Shown: positions 48,365 to 55,933 of the stretch, in pieces
Layout of the letters: each line of letters starts with the position of its first letter
Position numbering within the stretch: the stretch's first letter is position 1
Virus record (IMG/VR): IMGVR_UViG_3300036795_000133
Span: 60,996-124,995 of that record
Strand: one strand, 5' to 3'
Source of the DNA: a virus
Length of the DNA stretch: 64,000 nt
The notes under the pieces: generated by a model
What the model saw: only the letters and a program-made list of their open reading frames with translations
Databases searched by the model: none
What the model was told of the DNA's origin: nothing
Position numbers and translations under genes: made by a program

Positions 48365-48564
48365 GTCCCGGTCCTCTCCGGTGCGGTTGACAAAGCCTAG
48401 ACGCGGGAAGCGGCCCGCTGGTTTACAAGAGGGCGTCCAGAAACGCTCGCGTGCGCAATTTCGCGCATCCGCGGCCATGTTCGTGCAGCCGCGGCTTAGT
48501 TCGCGCACGACTGTCCAGCCGCTAGCCTTTCCCTGTCACTGCTGCCGCGCGAGAGGATCCCGTG

Positions 48565-48819
48565 ATGCCTGAGCTGAGAGCGCGCACGATCCCCGTTGAG
48601 GGTCCTGCCGCGGTGTGGGATCCGGCGAACCCGGGGAAGTTCGCCGCCCTGGCCGGCTCCCAGCTCGTCGCGGTCAGGGGCGACATTGCCGTGATCCGGA
48701 CGCAGGGCGGGGACGAGGTGACCGTTCACCCGGGGTGGGTGGTTATCGTCCCTGACGGCAGCGGGCCCGGGGAGGCGGTTTTCACCACCCCGGAGCGCGT
48801 CGAGATCCTGCCCGCATGA
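48565..48819 (+). CDS. Small beta protein (84 aa)
   Basis: GAGAGGA upstream; GTG at 48562 is an alternative start. RARTIPVEGPAAVWDPANPG then QLVAVRGDIAVIRTQGGDEV: a small barrel pattern. Function unknown. Confidence 0.65.
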   Translation: MPELRARTIPVEGPAAVWDPANPGKFAALAGSQLVAVRGDIAVIRTQGGDEVTVHPGWVVIVPDGSGPGEAVFTTPERVEILPA

Positions 48820-48861
48820 CATAAAGGGCGGAATGTCGGTGCCCGCGCGTAGCGTGGCCGC

Positions 48862-49125
48862 ATGAGCTACCTGCCGCTCACGCGATCCGGGGCGTTCGAG
48901 GACTTCCCGTTCGCCGAGGGCACTGACACGCTGTTCCCTGAGCTTCCGCCTGCCGGGTCGAGGCCGGTCGAGGTGACGGTCACTGTTCCGGACGGAGACT
49001 CGCGGCGCTGCGTGATGGATATCGTCGCGGCTGAGGACGATGCGCCGCAGGCCTTCGCCACCGCGTTCGGGGCATGCCGGGGCGTTAAGGACTTCGAGAT
49101 AACCGCACGGTGGTTCACGGGCTGA
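48862..49125 (+). CDS. Hypothetical protein (87 aa), leaderless
   Basis: ATG 6 nt after TAGCGT (48850-48855). SYLPLTRSGAFEDFPFAEG then PVEVTVTVPDGDSRRCVMD and DFEITARWFTG. A small alpha/beta protein, function unknown. Confidence 0.65.
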   Translation: MSYLPLTRSGAFEDFPFAEGTDTLFPELPPAGSRPVEVTVTVPDGDSRRCVMDIVAAEDDAPQAFATAFGACRGVKDFEITARWFTG

Positions 49126-49140
49126 AGCGGGCGCGCTGCC

Positions 49141-49410
49141 CTACAGGGCGGGCGAGCGTGTCACGACGGTACTCGCGCCGGGGGGAAGCGCTGTCGCCTC
49201 GCCCGCCCTGTCTCCGTCCCTCTCTGCCGGCCTGCCTGCCGGCGGAGGGGGTGCTGCCGCGTCTACGAGCGCGAACACGGCGAGGATTTTCTGGTCGAGT
49301 CGCAGGTCGGGGTGGACCAGGACGTGGCGGATGTCCCTGATGAGGCCGGTGAGCGCCTTGGCGAGGGCGTCCGGCGTCTGGGTCTCAAACCACGTGTACG
49401 ACTCAAGCAT
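49141..49410 (-). CDS. Hypothetical protein (89 aa)
   Basis: ATG 7 nt after TACGGT (49423-49418). LESYTWFETQTPDALAKALT then IRDIRHVLVHPDLRLDQKIL; Pro/Ala-rich tail. Function unknown. Confidence 0.6.
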   Translation of the reverse strand: MLESYTWFETQTPDALAKALTGLIRDIRHVLVHPDLRLDQKILAVFALVDAAAPPPPAGRPAERDGDRAGEATALPPGASTVVTRSPAL

Positions 49411-49595
49411 GTTTCATACCGTAACCGAATGACTACAGAGTGCGCTATAGGGCAGACGGGGTGATTCGGGCAGCGCAAAGCTCACTGCAGTTTGCGGTGG
49501 CGATGCCGAGGCCCCGAAAAAGACTCAGCGCGGCCCACCGGATATCCGTCCGGCTGCCGCGCTGTTCAGGCCCAGAGAGCCTTAGCCTGTTGTCC

Positions 49596-49682
49596 GTGCA
49601 GGGGTGTCGGTGTCCAGCCTGTACCGGGGAGTACCGCCCCGGATGTCGAGCGCCCTGCCTTACCGCTGATCTGACGGACTAG
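49596..49682 (+). CDS. Possible 28-aa cysteine-rich peptide, leaderless
   Basis: GTG 7 nt after TAGCCT (49583-49588). MQGCRCPACTGEYRPGCRAP then CLTADLTD. A CxCxxC group suggests metal binding. The longer frame starting at 49440 is less likely. Weakly supported. Confidence 0.35.
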   Translation: MQGCRCPACTGEYRPGCRAPCLTADLTD

Positions 49683-49689
49683 CCGAAGT

Positions 49690-49878
49690 CTATCGCGGCA
49701 CGAGTAGCCGCGCGAGCGTGTCGAGCTCGGCCCCCAGCGCCTTCGCATCCGCCTCGCCGAGCTTCCCCGCCTGAGCCAGCCGCAAGCGCTCCCGGATATC
49801 TGCCGTTCCCATGACAGCCACCGCCGCCGCGCCGACCCGGGCAAGCGGGTACAGCAACGCTGCGGGCACGGAATCCAC
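49690..49878 (-). CDS. Small protein with hydrophobic segment (62 aa)
   Basis: GTG 49878, GGAGCCCC upstream. DSVPAALLYPLARVGAAAVA then a helical AQAGKLGEADAKALGAELDT. Function unknown. Intergenic 49879-50131 holds site E. Confidence 0.6.
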   Translation of the reverse strand: MDSVPAALLYPLARVGAAAVAVMGTADIRERLRLAQAGKLGEADAKALGAELDTLARLLVPR

Positions 49879-49988
49879 GGGAGGGGGCTCCTGGCGGGCG
49901 GGACGGGGAGTACGCGAGTGCGTCAGTAACAGCCTATCGGGCGGCTAGCTCGTCCGCCGCGTGCTGCATAGCGGCGCTCGGGTGCGTA

Positions 49989-50012
49989 ATTGCACGTGCA
50001 ATCGCACAGAAT
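49989..50012. promoter_or_regulatory. Palindromic operator, site E
   Basis: Perfect 14-mer ATTGCACGTGCAAT (49989-50002), the longest palindrome of the set. A CAGAAT box (50007-50012) follows on the plus strand. It lies between the genes at 49878 (leftward) and 50132 (rightward XRE). Confidence 0.55.
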
Positions 50013-50131
50013 GGCGCGCTTGCGGACATTGCCGCCGGTCACGGGCCATTACGCCTGACAACGACTAGACCCCGCAGCGTAATGTGGAAGGTGCTGACGC
50101 TTTCACTACTACGAAGCGGGGTCGTCTTGTC

Positions 50132-51337
50132 ATGCACGATATCACCATAGGCAGCCGTCTCAGAGCCGCCAGGCGCGAGCGGGGACTAACCCAGGAACGG
50201 CTCGCCGAGCGGTCCGGGGTCAGCGTCGAGCTCGTCAGCGCACTGGAGCGGGGCAAGCGGGAGACCGCCCGCATCACCAGCCTCACCGACCTGGCGAACG
50301 CCCTGGGAGTAACCGTTTCCGACCTGCTTGGCCGCCGCGAGCGATTGCAGCAGGACAACGCCGAGGGTGTTCTCGCGGTCCGCGACACGCTCTTGTCCGT
50401 CGCCGACCTGCCCGGCATCGACCTGGCGGACGACAGCGGGGAGCCGACGCCGCTGCCCGCCCTGGAGTTCGCCATCCGCCGCGGCTGGGACCTGTACTGG
50501 GACGGGCGGCTAGCGGGGCTCGCGTCGATGCTGCCGGGCCTGATCGGGGAGGCCAGGATCACCCGCAGGGAAGGCGGCCCGCGGGCATCCGGGCCGCTCG
50601 CCCAGGCGTACCAGCTCGCCGCGGACCTGATGATCCACGCCGGGCACGACGACCTCGCCATGCTGGCCGCCGAGCGGGCGCTGACGGCGGCGGCGAACGG
50701 CGGTGACGAGCTCCAGCACGCGACCCTCGCGGGGACCGTGTCGTGGGTGCTGCTGCACCAGGGGCGCACCGCCGACGCGGAACGGGTCGCCGCTGCTGCT
50801 GCGGGACTGGCCGAGCCGCGCACGCGGGACATCTCCCCGGAGCACGTGACGGTGTACGGGTCGCTGCTGCTGTCGGCCGCCGCGCCCGCCGCCACTGCGA
50901 GCCGGGGGTCCGACGTGGAGACGTACATCGGGCTGGCCCGGTCGGCTGCGGCGCGGTGGGAGAAGGACCGGCACGACTACTGGACGAGCTTCGGCCCGAC
51001 CCAGGTCGCCATGCAGGACACCTACACGTCCGCCGTCCTCGGGCGCCCCGGGCGGGCGCTGCGGGCCGCGCGGGAGGTGCGGCGGGAGAACCTGCTCCCG
51101 ATCTCGTGGGGCGCCCACCACCTCGACCGGGCGCAGGCGCTGGCGATGAACGGGAAACCCGGCAGCGACGGGAAGGCGGCGCAGGCGCTGGCAGTCGCGC
51201 ACGGGGTGAGCCCAGAGTGGTTCAGGCACCAGGGTCTCGCTCGGAGCCTGACGCGCGAGCTCGCCAGCCGCAAGGCCCGGCTCGGGGAGCCGCTGAACAC
51301 CCTGATGGCGAGTCTCGGGGTGCCGGATGAGGCGTGA
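50132..51337 (+). CDS. XRE-family regulator with TPR-like C-terminus
   Basis: 401 aa from ATG 50132 (GTG 50084 also open; RBS weak). HTH IGSRLRAARRERGLTQERLA, SVELVSALERGKRETARI and LGVTVSDLLG. The rest is helical, with QAYQLAADLMIHAGHDDLAM and TLAGTVSWVLLHQGRTADAE reminiscent of TPR-like repeats in actinobacterial XRE/phage-type regulators. A GACCCCGC...GCGGGGTC inverted repeat flanks the start region. Candidate regulator for palindrome E. Confidence 0.8.
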   Translation: MHDITIGSRLRAARRERGLTQERLAERSGVSVELVSALERGKRETARITSLTDLANALGVTVSDLLGRRERLQQDNAEGVLAVRDTLLSVADLPGIDLADDSGEPTPLPALEFAIRRGWDLYWDGRLAGLASMLPGLIGEARITRREGGPRASGPLAQAYQLAADLMIHAGHDDLAMLAAERALTAAANGGDELQHATLAGTVSWVLLHQGRTADAERVAAAAAGLAEPRTRDISPEHVTVYGSLLLSAAAPAATASRGSDVETYIGLARSAAARWEKDRHDYWTSFGPTQVAMQDTYTSAVLGRPGRALRAAREVRRENLLPISWGAHHLDRAQALAMNGKPGSDGKAAQALAVAHGVSPEWFRHQGLARSLTRELASRKARLGEPLNTLMASLGVPDEA

Positions 51338-51493
51338 CGCCAGTCCGTACGCCGCGTACGAGATTAGGTCCGGCCCGCGCAATCTGCCCGCATCGCCTGA
51401 GCCTCAGACAGGCGGCAGTGACCTGCCTGAACTCCCCGAACTCGTACGCCCTGTACCTGGTAAGGCGGTATTCAGGTGGATAGCGTCGCGCAC

Positions 51494-51724
51494 ATGGGAG
51501 GCGACACTGAGGCAGCGCTGCAGCCTGACGCAACCGGTACAGCCGTGAAGCAGGCACTAGAGGCGCTCCGGCTGGAGTGGGGCAACTTCTACCTCGTCGG
51601 CCACGACGACGAGCACGGGTGGTTCGCCTCGCGTCACGGCCGGGTCGGCGGCCTCCTCGAGGGGACCGGCCCGGACGAGCTCCGGGCGGCGATCGCCGCG
51701 GACTACGGCCCGGCGCGGTCATGA
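51494..51724 (+). CDS. Hypothetical protein (76 aa), leaderless
   Basis: ATG 7 nt after TAGCGT (51481-51486). KQALEALRLEWGNFYLVGHD, then ELRAAIAADYGPARS. Similar to small actinobacterial proteins paired with XRE regulators. Function unknown. Confidence 0.7.
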   Translation: MGGDTEAALQPDATGTAVKQALEALRLEWGNFYLVGHDDEHGWFASRHGRVGGLLEGTGPDELRAAIAADYGPARS

Positions 51725-51795
51725 GCGGGAGCGGCGAGAGACAGGCGGTCGCCGGGACGCGGCCGGAGCGTGCGGCGCGGGAGGCCGCGGGATGA
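51721..51795 (+). CDS. Possible 24-aa linker peptide
   Basis: SGSGERQAVAGTRPERAARE and EAAG; ATGA overlap on both ends. Support is coupling only. Confidence 0.4.
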   Translation: MSGSGERQAVAGTRPERAAREAAG

Positions 51796-52034
51796 TCGCC
51801 TGGGAGTGGAAGGCCGGGGCATCGTCCGGGCTCACCGCCGAGCGCCGTCACGCCCGCCGTCACGCGGCGGCGCGGATCCGGTCCGGCGAGGCTGACGGCG
51901 CGGTCCTGCAGAAGATCATCGTCATTACCGGGGTCGCGTCGGTCCTCGGGGACTACATGCCTGTCACCGGGACGCGGTCCGAAGGGCGCCGGGACGGTCA
52001 CGGAATCGTGTGGGACGAGGGGGCGCAGAGATGA
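51792..52034 (+). CDS. Hypothetical protein (80 aa)
   Basis: IAWEWKAGASSGLTAERRHA, then VLQKIIVITGVASVLGDYMP. Coupled by ATGA at its start. Function unknown. Confidence 0.6.
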   Translation: MIAWEWKAGASSGLTAERRHARRHAAARIRSGEADGAVLQKIIVITGVASVLGDYMPVTGTRSEGRRDGHGIVWDEGAQR

Positions 52035-52270
52035 CACCGGGTGACGCGCTCCGCCGCCGGCGCCGCGCCCTGGCCCTGACCGGGGAGCAGCTCGCCGCCG
52101 CCCTCGGCTGCTCCAGGGCTGCCCTCAGCCACGCGGAGACCGGGCGCCGCAGCCCGCCCCGCCCGTGGTGGTCGCTCGCTGACGGGATGCTCGGCGCAGG
52201 CGGAAGGCTGCTGCGCCTTTACGACGCCGGGCCGGAACCTGGCCCGGTATGGCCAGCGTGGGGAGAATGA
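52031..52270 (+). CDS. XRE-type HTH protein (79 aa)
   Basis: LRRRRRALALTGEQLAAALG and SRAALSHAETGRRSPPRPWW are a clear HTH. Very short; no other domain. May control the peptide and methyltransferase downstream. Confidence 0.75.
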   Translation: MTPGDALRRRRRALALTGEQLAAALGCSRAALSHAETGRRSPPRPWWSLADGMLGAGGRLLRLYDAGPEPGPVWPAWGE

Positions 52271-52274
52271 GATC

Positions 52275-52415
52275 ATGAGTGACTGCAAGAGTTTCGCCAA
52301 CGGCAACGGGAACAGTCACGCGAACGGGAACGTGCTGCCTGCCTGGCTGAGGCTGAACCGGGAGTTCCGCGAGGTGTACGAGGCACGGTACTGCTTCTGG
52401 ACGGTCCAGGCCTGA
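52275..52415 (+). CDS. Asn/Gly-rich small peptide (46 aa)
   Basis: Start SDCKSFANGNGNSHANGN, then a W-rich tail LPAWLRLNREFREVYEARY ending CFWTVQA. Between an HTH gene and a methyltransferase. Repeated NGN units and two cysteines make it unusual. No known family. Confidence 0.5.
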   Translation: MSDCKSFANGNGNSHANGNVLPAWLRLNREFREVYEARYCFWTVQA

Positions 52416-52432
52416 ACGGCGTCATCCCCCCG

Positions 52433-53242
52433 ATGCCCCCCCCGGACCCGCTCCCGTTCAGGCCCCGCCGCACCGCCCGGGTGTTGTGCGCCCTCGCCGG
52501 CGGGATCCACGTCACGCCGGCGGACAAGGCGGACGCCGCGGCGATAGAAGCCGCCTACCCGGGCACCGGGGACCAGGTCCGTGCCCTCCGCACGCTGCAC
52601 GCCCGCGCCGTGACGTGGGCCGTGTGCGGGCAGGGGGTGCGCGGGGTCGTCATCGCGGCGGCGGGGTTCCCGTGCGACCCCGACCCGCACGAGCAGGCGC
52701 TTACCATGCTGCCGGGTACCCGGGTCGTTCTCGCCGACCCGGACGACGAGGCGGCGCTCATCAACGAGGCGGTCCTGGGCCGGGACCCGCGGGTCACCGC
52801 CGTCCGGGCACGGACGCTGGACGTGTCCGGGCTCCTGCGCTGCCCTGCCGTCCAGGCGCTGCCCCGGCCCCTGCTGCTGCTCCTGCCGTTCGTTCCCTCC
52901 CTGTGGCCGCCGGATACCGCCGCGGCGGCCCTCGCGGAGTACGCCCGGCTGCTGCCTTCCGGGTCGCTGCTGGCCCTGTCCCTGTGGGTGCCGGACGGGG
53001 GGCCTGCCGGGGAGGAGTTCACGGCGCTGTGGCGGCAGCACGCCGGGCCGCTCTGCGGGCACACGCCGGCGGACGTGGCCGGGTGGCTGGAGGGCGCCGG
53101 GCTGAAGGGGATCGGTCTCGGCGTTGACGTCCCGCGGGTCGAGGACGTCCGGGTGGTCACTGAGAACATGCGGTGGATGGAGCGGCGGTACCAGCTGACT
53201 CACCCCGGGCGGATGGTGAAAGCCGTGGCCCGGGTGCCGTGA
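52433..53242 (+). CDS. SAM-dependent methyltransferase (PF04672-like)
   Basis: 269 aa. RVLCALAGGIHVTPADKADA, GTRVVLADPDDEAALINEAV and SGSLLALSLWVPD match the order of the actinobacterial PF04672 S-adenosylmethionine-dependent family often clustered with XRE proteins. The N-terminus lacks the usual full glycine motif region, so substrate is unclear. Last gene of the rightward HTH-peptide-methyltransferase set. Confidence 0.7.
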   Translation: MPPPDPLPFRPRRTARVLCALAGGIHVTPADKADAAAIEAAYPGTGDQVRALRTLHARAVTWAVCGQGVRGVVIAAAGFPCDPDPHEQALTMLPGTRVVLADPDDEAALINEAVLGRDPRVTAVRARTLDVSGLLRCPAVQALPRPLLLLLPFVPSLWPPDTAAAALAEYARLLPSGSLLALSLWVPDGGPAGEEFTALWRQHAGPLCGHTPADVAGWLEGAGLKGIGLGVDVPRVEDVRVVTENMRWMERRYQLTHPGRMVKAVARVP

Positions 53243-53248
53243 CGGCGG

Positions 53249-53611
53249 CTAGGCACCGCGGTAGGCCGGCTGCGGCCCGGTTCCGGGGTGCGTCCGCGGC
53301 CTGATCACGCGCAGGCGAACCGGCGCGGGCGGGTCCTCCGCGGCCTGCTCGGCGGACAGTGCCGCCCGGCCGATGGCGATCCCGGCGGCTACCCCTGCCG
53401 CGTGCGCCTCGTCCCAGATGACGGCTACCGCCTGGGAGGCGAGGTGCAGCCGGTCGAGCTCGGCGAGCAGGCCCCGCAGGACCGTTGCGGCGAGGGCTAC
53501 CTCGGTTGCGGGGGCGCGGGAGCAGACGAGGGCCAGCATCTTCGCGGCCTGGGCCATCGCGGACGTGATGAGATCGCCGGCATCGCAAAGGCCGGCGAAC
53601 GATTCGGGCAT
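53249..53611 (-). CDS. Hypothetical helical protein (120 aa)
   Basis: PESFAGLCDAGDLITSAMAQ and AATVLRGLLAELDRLHLASQ. Helical; function unknown. Converges with the methyltransferase. The interval 53612-53812 has no gene; it holds near-site F TTGCACGTGC (53787-53796). Confidence 0.65.
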   Translation of the reverse strand: MPESFAGLCDAGDLITSAMAQAAKMLALVCSRAPATEVALAATVLRGLLAELDRLHLASQAVAVIWDEAHAAGVAAGIAIGRAALSAEQAAEDPPAPVRLRVIRPRTHPGTGPQPAYRGA

Positions 53612-53843
53612 GGGGCATCCCCTTCGGAGCCGTCAGGACCCGGGTCTAGGGGTCCAAAAGGTGGGTTCGCTGACGGGTTCGGCGAGGTGGGGTGCCGCCG
53701 ACATGCGTGACTAGTGACGCACGACCAGTAACCGAAAGTTTACCGAATCTGCATGTTGTGACTTACTCGTGACCTTGCAGATGAAATTGCACGTGCGGCG
53801 GCCTGTCCGCACTTTTACATGATCATGCTGTATCATGTTAAAC

Positions 53844-54959
53844 GTGACTAAGACCGTGAAGCGGGCATACAGGTACCGCTTCTACCCGACTCCGGAGCAA
53901 GCGGATCTTCTGAACCGCACGTTCGGGAGCGTCCGGCTAGTCTGGAACAAAGCGCTCGCGGAGCGGACGCGCCGATACAAGGACGAAGGCACGTCGGCGA
54001 CCTACGTGGACACCACGCACTGGCTGACGGAATGGAAGCAGGACCCGGAGCTAGCGTTCCTGCGAGACGTGTCCATCACGTCACTCCAGCAGACGCTCCG
54101 GCACCAGCAGAGCGCGTTCACCGCGTTCTTCGCCAAGCGGTCTCGCTACCCGCAGTTCAAGTCCAAGCGCAAGTCGCGGGCGTCGGCGACGTTCACGACT
54201 AACGCGTTCCGGTGCCGAGACGGCCGGATCACGCTCGCGAAGATGACAGATCCTCTGGACATCCGTTGGTCGCGCCTCCTGCCGGATGGCGCGGCGCCGT
54301 CGAGTGTGACGGTTAGCAGGGATGCAGCCGGACGCTGGCATATTTCGATCCTGGTCGAGGAAGTGATCGAGCAGCATCCGGCTACAGATGCGGCGGTCGG
54401 CATTGACGCGGGCCTGACGTCGCTGTTGACCCTCTCGACCGGCGAGAAGGTCGTCAACCCGAGGCACGAGCGGCGGGACCGGCGCAGGCTTGCGAAGGCT
54501 CAGCGGGCACTGTCTCGCAAGCAGAAAGGCTCGGCGAACCGGGAGAAGGCGCGGCGGAAAGTCGCCCGCGTCCACGCCCGGATCACCGACCGCAGGGCCG
54601 ATCACCTGCATAAGGTCACGACGAGGCTGGTCCGCGAAAATCAAGCGCTAGCCATTGAAGACCTCACCGTTATGAACTTGGTGAAAAACCGCACTCTGGC
54701 GCGGGCGATCTCCGATGCGTCATGGGCCGAGTTCCGGGCAATGCTGGAGTACAAGGCGGCCTGGCACGGCAGGGACCTGCTTCTGGTGGACCGCTGGTTT
54801 CCCAGTTCTAAACTGTGCTCTACGCGCGGCTGCGGGCACGCGTCTGGGAACATGCCGCTGAACATCCGTGAATGGACCTGTCCGTCCTGCGGCATAGTCC
54901 ACGACCGGGACGTGAACGCCGCAAAGAACATCCTCGCCGCCGGGCTGGCGGAGAGGTAA
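53844..54959 (+). CDS. tnpB: TnpB RNA-guided endonuclease (IS605 OrfB)
   Basis: 371 aa from GTG 53844, which lies 7 nt after TATCAT (53831-53836); the ATG at 53835 overlaps that box. RuvC triad visible: VGIDAGLTSL (Asp), LAIEDLTVMNL (Glu), HDRDVNAAKNIL (Asp). Zinc ribbon C-x4-C then C-x2-C (LCSTRGCGHASG, WTCPSCGIV). N-terminal RYRFYPTPEQADLLNRTFG is the usual HTH-like start. All active residues are present, so it looks intact. Confidence 0.9.
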   Translation: MTKTVKRAYRYRFYPTPEQADLLNRTFGSVRLVWNKALAERTRRYKDEGTSATYVDTTHWLTEWKQDPELAFLRDVSITSLQQTLRHQQSAFTAFFAKRSRYPQFKSKRKSRASATFTTNAFRCRDGRITLAKMTDPLDIRWSRLLPDGAAPSSVTVSRDAAGRWHISILVEEVIEQHPATDAAVGIDAGLTSLLTLSTGEKVVNPRHERRDRRRLAKAQRALSRKQKGSANREKARRKVARVHARITDRRADHLHKVTTRLVRENQALAIEDLTVMNLVKNRTLARAISDASWAEFRAMLEYKAAWHGRDLLLVDRWFPSSKLCSTRGCGHASGNMPLNIREWTCPSCGIVHDRDVNAAKNILAAGLAER

Positions 54960-55080
54960 AACGCCTGTGGAGGGCTGGTAAGACCAGATCCCGAGTTCTC
55001 GGGGGAGGCGCGGCCCGGTGAAACAGGAAAGCTCGCAGGTGACTGCGAGAGTCCCCTTCCTTCAGGGCGGGGAGGATGTC
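54900..55080 (+). ncRNA. Probable omega-RNA / right end of the TnpB element
   Basis: Overlaps the TnpB stop region and continues to GGAGGATGTC. It has GC-rich hairpins: CCCGAG...CTCGGG near 54992-55010, CGCAGG...CTGCGA near 55034-55048 and CCTTCC...GGGCGGGG at the end. By analogy with IS605-family omega-RNAs the guide would begin just after the end, with CCGCCGCCGATTCATCG. Boundaries are approximate. Confidence 0.6.
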
Positions 55081-55552
55081 AACCCGCCGCCGATTCATCG
55101 TTTTTCGCCGGCGGCGCCGCCCCGCGCTTGCGGTCGATCAGCGCGATGATCTCCAGCTTGACCTCACGGGGCTCGCGCGTGGCCCAGATCGCCTGCTTGG
55201 TCCGGTCGCCGGGGAACAGGATCTCCGCCTCCCTCGCGACCGCCTCGTCATCGGCGGACACGGTGAGCGTGCCGGAGCCTGACAGGGGCACTGCGGCAGG
55301 AGCGGAAAGCGGGGCGGGTTCCGGGTCGGCCCCGCCGTGGACGCGCTCCATGGAGCCGGGCTGCCAGCGAAGGGCGTCCTCGATCTTCCGCCGGGTGCGT
55401 GGCGCGGGGAGTGGCGCGCTAGGCAGGCGCGCGTTGTAGAGGGTCTTGCTGGAGACGCCTGCGCGCGAGGCTACGTCCTGCCAGTCCAGTCCGAGATCAA
55501 GGCGCCGTTCGTCCATGAGACGGCCGAGTCTCGACTCTTCCATGTCGGGCAT
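55079..55552 (-). CDS. XRE-type repressor, 3' end fused to the TnpB element
   Basis: 157 aa; ATG 55552 with AGGAGG 10 nt upstream. HTH GLDWQDVASRAGVSSKTLYN, then a Pro/Ala linker and a C-terminal AREAEILFPGDRTKQAIWAT helix domain. Stop TGA at 55081-55079 includes bases of the IS end, so the natural C-terminus may be lost. Divergent from the Cro-like gene at 55703, in the position of an immunity repressor. Confidence 0.75.
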   Translation of the reverse strand: MPDMEESRLGRLMDERRLDLGLDWQDVASRAGVSSKTLYNARLPSAPLPAPRTRRKIEDALRWQPGSMERVHGGADPEPAPLSAPAAVPLSGSGTLTVSADDEAVAREAEILFPGDRTKQAIWATREPREVKLEIIALIDRKRGAAPPAKNDESAAG

Positions 55553-55702
55553 CGGGAGTGCCTCCTGCTGTCCGGGCGCTGATTTTACACGAAGATACAC
55601 GACGTTACCACCGCTGCTCTTACCCGGTCCCCTTTGCCGACAGGTACATGTAACCATCGGAATCTGCTTGCGTCTACCGGTAATCGCGTGTAACTTTTCC
55701 TC
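55553..55702. promoter_or_regulatory. Divergent switch region
   Basis: 150 bp between two divergent HTH genes. Rightward promoter: -35 TTGCGT (55668-55673), 17-nt spacer, -10 TAACTT (55691-55696), ATG 55703. Leftward -10 TAAAAT (55587-55582). The hexamer CGTGTA occurs as CGTGTA near 55601 and 55593 (minus strand) and at 55687 (plus), possible operators. Layout resembles a lysogeny switch. Confidence 0.65.
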
Positions 55703-55933
55703 ATGCGAACCAAGCGACCACCCGTAAACGGTGAGGTGATCCAGGCGGCGCGCATCCGCAAGGGCATGACCCTGGAGGAAGTCCAGCAGGAATGCGCTAA
55801 GCGCGGGACGCCCGTCTGGAACCTCTCCCGCATGGAGAACGGCGGGCTCAAGTGGCCGCACCCCAAGGTCATCGCAGTCCTCACCGACGTGCTTGACCTT
55901 GAGCCCGGCCAGATGCTCGCGGTGGCGGCATGA
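55703..55933 (+). CDS. Cro-like XRE regulator, leaderless
   Basis: 76 aa, ATG 6 nt after TAACTT. VIQAARIRKGMTLEEVQQEC, WNLSRMENGGLKWPHPKVIA: HTH in full. Starts the early operon. Overlaps the HNH gene by ATGA. Candidate antirepressor or Cro counterpart. Confidence 0.75.
   Translation: MRTKRPPVNGEVIQAARIRKGMTLEEVQQECAKRGTPVWNLSRMENGGLKWPHPKVIAVLTDVLDLEPGQMLAVAA

Larger units (their letters stand above)
53815..55080 (+). mobile_element. IS200/IS605-type element with TnpB only
   Basis: Left end has a hairpin ACATGAT-N8-ATCATGT (53817-53838). One ORF (TnpB) and no TnpA. The right end carries the typical GGGCGGGGAGGATGTCAAC tail at about 55064-55083. No target duplication is expected for this family. 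Inserted between the methyltransferase locus and the repressor. Confidence 0.75.

Noticed and set aside
49440-49682. 80-aa plus-strand ORF
   Set aside because: Only the last 28 codons have a plausible start signal (TAGCCT-7-GTG); the upstream part looks random.
50082-50150. 22-aa ORF MWKVLTLSLLRSG overlapping the XRE start
   Set aside because: No RBS or -10 at the correct distance; probably chance.
54959-55080. Reading the region after TnpB as a simple terminator
   Set aside because: Its tail GGAGGATGTC and hairpins match an IS605-type right end/omega-RNA better than a terminator.
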